Shown: positions 61,995 to 64,000 of the stretch, in pieces
Position numbering within the stretch: the stretch's first letter is position 1
Layout: each line of letters opens with the position of its first letter
Notes under the pieces: model-generated
What the model was told of the DNA's origin: nothing
Databases searched by the model: none
What the model saw: the letters and a program-made list of their open reading frames with translations, nothing else
NCBI RefSeq assembly: GCF_040359615.1
Contig: NZ_CP132942.1
Location: forward strand, 1,550,001-1,614,000
Length of the DNA: 64,000 bases
Source: Tunturibacter psychrotolerans
GTDB taxonomy: Bacteria; Acidobacteriota; Terriglobia; Terriglobales; Acidobacteriaceae
Direction of reading: 5' to 3'
Translations under genes and position numbers: made by a program

Positions 61995-64000
61995 ATGCTC
62001 TCGAAGCTACCGGTCGCCCTGGCGGCCACTGCACTCTGCCTCGTCGTGATGCGCCTTCCCGCGCAAGAAGCAGCTCAGCCACTTCAATCGATGCCTTATT
62101 CGCCGTCGCTTGATCTTTCGAGCCTGGACCGCTCCGTGGACCCGTGTGTCGATTTTTATAAGTTCACGTGTGGGGGCTGGCAGAAGAAGAATCCGATTCC
62201 CTCCGACCGGGCCAGTTGGAGCGTCTACGCCAAGCTGGGTAATGATAATGAGCAATTTTTGTGGGGAATTCTCGAGGCAGATGCGAAGGCGACCGATCGT
62301 ACCGCGGTTCAGCAGAAGGTGGGCGATTACTTTGCGGCCTGCATGAACACGACAGCGATTGATGCATTGGGTGTAAAGCCGGTGCAGCCAGGACTTGCGC
62401 GGATCGACGCATTGAAGACGCGGCCGGAGCTTATTCAGGGGATAGCCTCGCTGCATCATGAGTATGAGGGCAGCTTTTTCTTCGGCTCCAGCACTGACCA
62501 AGATGCGCTCGACTCCTCGCTGGTGATCGTGGAGGTTGAGGCGGGCGGACTTGGTCTTCCTGACCGTGACTACTACCTGAAGACGGATGACAAAAGTGTG
62601 AAGCTGCGCGAGCAGTACGTTGCATACATTCAAAAGCTGATGATGCTTGGTGGTGAATCGGCGGCCCAGGCGAAGTCTGATGCTGATGCGACTCTACGCG
62701 TCGAGACCGCTCTCGCGAAAGCATCTCTCACGCGGGTGGAGCGGCGGGATCCGCATAATACGTACCACATGATGACGATCGAAGAGCTTGGCAAGATTGC
62801 CCCTTCCTTCGATTGGCCACGCTATTTCGCAACGCAGGGTGCGCCGGGCGTAGCGAAGGTGAATGTAGCGCAGCTGGAGTTTATCAAGGCAGTTCAGGCG
62901 GAGCTTACGACTGAGTCGATTGACGCACTTCGTGGCTATCTGCGGTTCCACTTGCTTACATCTGCGGCACCGTATCTGGCGCACCCGCTGCAGCAGGCCG
63001 ACTTCGATTTTTATTCGACGACACTGCGCGGGGTTCCAGCGATGCCTCCGCGCTGGAAGACTTGCACGCGTGGAGTTGATGGCGACCTGGGAGAAGCACT
63101 GGGGCAGGAGTTTGTGAAGCGCACTTTTTCTGCCGACACGAAGGCCAAGACGCAGCAGATGACCGAACAGGTAGAAGCTGCCATGCAGCATGAGATTGAG
63201 AATCTCGATTGGATGAGTCCTGCAACGAAGCAAGAGGCACTGCGCAAGCTGAAGGTGATTCGCAATAAGATTGGCTACCCGGATCAGTGGCGCGACTATA
63301 CGGCTCTCGAGATCAGGCCCGACGACTACATTGGCAATGTGACGCGGTCTTACCGCTTCGAGGACGCACGCCAGTGGCACAAGCTGGGAAAGCCAGTCGA
63401 CCGGAACGAGTGGGGCATGACGCCGCCAACGGTGAACGCCTACTTCAATTCGCAGATGAACGATATCAACTTTCCTGCGGGCGTTCTACAGCCGCCGCTC
63501 TACGATACGAAGCTGGACGATGCGCCGAACTATGGCAACACGGGAGCGACGATCGGCCATGAACTGACGCACGCCTTCGATGATGAAGGACGGCAGTTTG
63601 ATGACAAGGGGAACCTTCGCGACTGGTGGACGGCCGCCGATGCAAAGGGCTTCGAGAACCGTATCAACTGCGTTCGCGATCAGTATGCGCAATATGTTGT
63701 TGTGGACGATATTCATATCAACTCGAAGCTGACCAGCGGCGAAGACGTGGCCGATCTGGGTGGGACGCTGCTCGCATATATTGCGTGGAAGAAGCAGACT
63801 GCAGGGCAGCAGCTAGAGAGTGTGGACGGGTTTACGCCTGACCAACGATTTTTCGTTGGGATGGCACAATGGGCTTGCGAGAACCAGCGTCCAGAGGTGC
63901 TGCGGGTTCGGGCGATAACGGATCCTCACTCACCAGGTTATGCGCGCATCAATGGCGTGGTTTCGAATCTGCCTGAGTTTCAGAAGGCGTTTAGTTGCAA
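61995..64000 (+). CDS. M13 family metallopeptidase (neprilysin-like), 3' truncated by window edge
   Basis: The frame is open from the ATG at 61995 (after ACAGGAGAA) to the window end, about 668 residues. After a signal peptide (LPVALAATALCLVVMRLPA) comes SLDRSVDPCVDFYKFTCGGWQKKNPIP, the M13 N-terminal signature, and later VNAYFNSQMNDINFPAGVLQPPLYD. The zinc site is GHELTHAFDDEGRQFD with His522, Glu523 and His526, and the third ligand is Glu583 in GEDVADLGG. The C-terminal residues, normally ending in CxVW, are beyond the window. Secreted or periplasmic endopeptidase of oligopeptides. Confidence 0.94.
   Translation, partial: MLSKLPVALAATALCLVVMRLPAQEAAQPLQSMPYSPSLDLSSLDRSVDPCVDFYKFTCGGWQKKNPIPSDRASWSVYAKLGNDNEQFLWGILEADAKATDRTAVQQKVGDYFAACMNTTAIDALGVKPVQPGLARIDALKTRPELIQGIASLHHEYEGSFFFGSSTDQDALDSSLVIVEVEAGGLGLPDRDYYLKTDDKSVKLREQYVAYIQKLMMLGGESAAQAKSDADATLRVETALAKASLTRVERRDPHNTYHMMTIEELGKIAPSFDWPRYFATQGAPGVAKVNVAQLEFIKAVQAELTTESIDALRGYLRFHLLTSAAPYLAHPLQQADFDFYSTTLRGVPAMPPRWKTCTRGVDGDLGEALGQEFVKRTFSADTKAKTQQMTEQVEAAMQHEIENLDWMSPATKQEALRKLKVIRNKIGYPDQWRDYTALEIRPDDYIGNVTRSYRFEDARQWHKLGKPVDRNEWGMTPPTVNAYFNSQMNDINFPAGVLQPPLYDTKLDDAPNYGNTGATIGHELTHAFDDEGRQFDDKGNLRDWWTAADAKGFENRINCVRDQYAQYVVVDDIHINSKLTSGEDVADLGGTLLAYIAWKKQTAGQQLESVDGFTPDQRFFVGMAQWACENQRPEVLRVRAITDPHSPGYARINGVVSNLPEFQKAFSC

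Overview
The window looks like chromosomal DNA of an acidobacterium of class Terriglobia (Edaphobacter / Granulicella / Terriglobus / Tunturibacter type). The signs are Oar-like TonB-dependent receptors with an N-terminal carboxypeptidase-regulatory domain, a giant FG-GAP/Ig-repeat secreted protein ending in the hydrophobic tail and YTVTVTG motif common in that class, PadR-linked 'permease prefix' proteins, and many Sec or Tat exported hydrolases. This is recognition from protein families; no database search was run. There are no rRNA, tRNA or CRISPR loci and no recognisable insertion sequence or prophage.

Layout. 1-12 kb: the tail of one Oar-like receptor, a penicillin-acylase-family Ntn hydrolase, a GntR/FCD regulator and two complete Oar-like receptors, each receptor closed by a strong hairpin. 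12-22 kb: an exported GH1 beta-glucosidase, a membrane MutS-like ATPase, an etfB-etfA pair followed by a membrane Fe-S EtfD-like oxidoreductase (electron transfer from flavoprotein dehydrogenases to quinone), an HSL-type esterase and an RlpA-like protein. 22-25 kb: small exported proteins (DUF4136, YceI, NTF2-like) and a CGNR zinc-finger regulator whose promoter spacer is filled by a perfect palindrome. 25.6-32.6 kb: an amino-sugar catabolic locus: exported lactonase, NanE, FHS permease NagP, regulator NagR (GntR/HutC), deacetylase NagA and SIS-type deaminase NagB-II. NagR-type boxes lie before nagP and nagR, and the best match lies before the TonB receptor at 4300, suggesting one regulon for outer-membrane uptake and cytoplasmic breakdown of N-acetylglucosamine-type sugars.

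33-40 kb: a 2169-residue secreted repeat protein and a small outer-membrane beta-barrel. 40-51 kb: APC permease, YggS, DUF486 protein, an AAA ATPase, two GNAT acetyltransferases, a PadR operon with an orphan permease-prefix protein and an exported hydrolase, a lipocalin-like exported protein beside a duplicated gene remnant, a FUSC-like protein and thioredoxin reductase. 51-55.4 kb: a 66-residue ORF, then an overlapping pair of exported proteins, one with a TIMP/NTR-like pattern and one with a matrixin-like domain that has lost all three zinc histidines. 55.4-64 kb: type II NADH dehydrogenase, aldo/keto reductase, MBL-fold hydrolase, YihY/BrkB membrane protein, an M61 peptidase and the start of an M13 peptidase.

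The plus strand is visibly C-rich on the left and G-rich on the right whatever the coding strand, with the change near 39.5-40.2 kb. The most unusual items are the pseudo-matrixin/TIMP-like pair, the NagR box before the distant TonB receptor, the operator inside the CGNR promoter and the RKKWQPK tail repeats on the EtfD-like protein.
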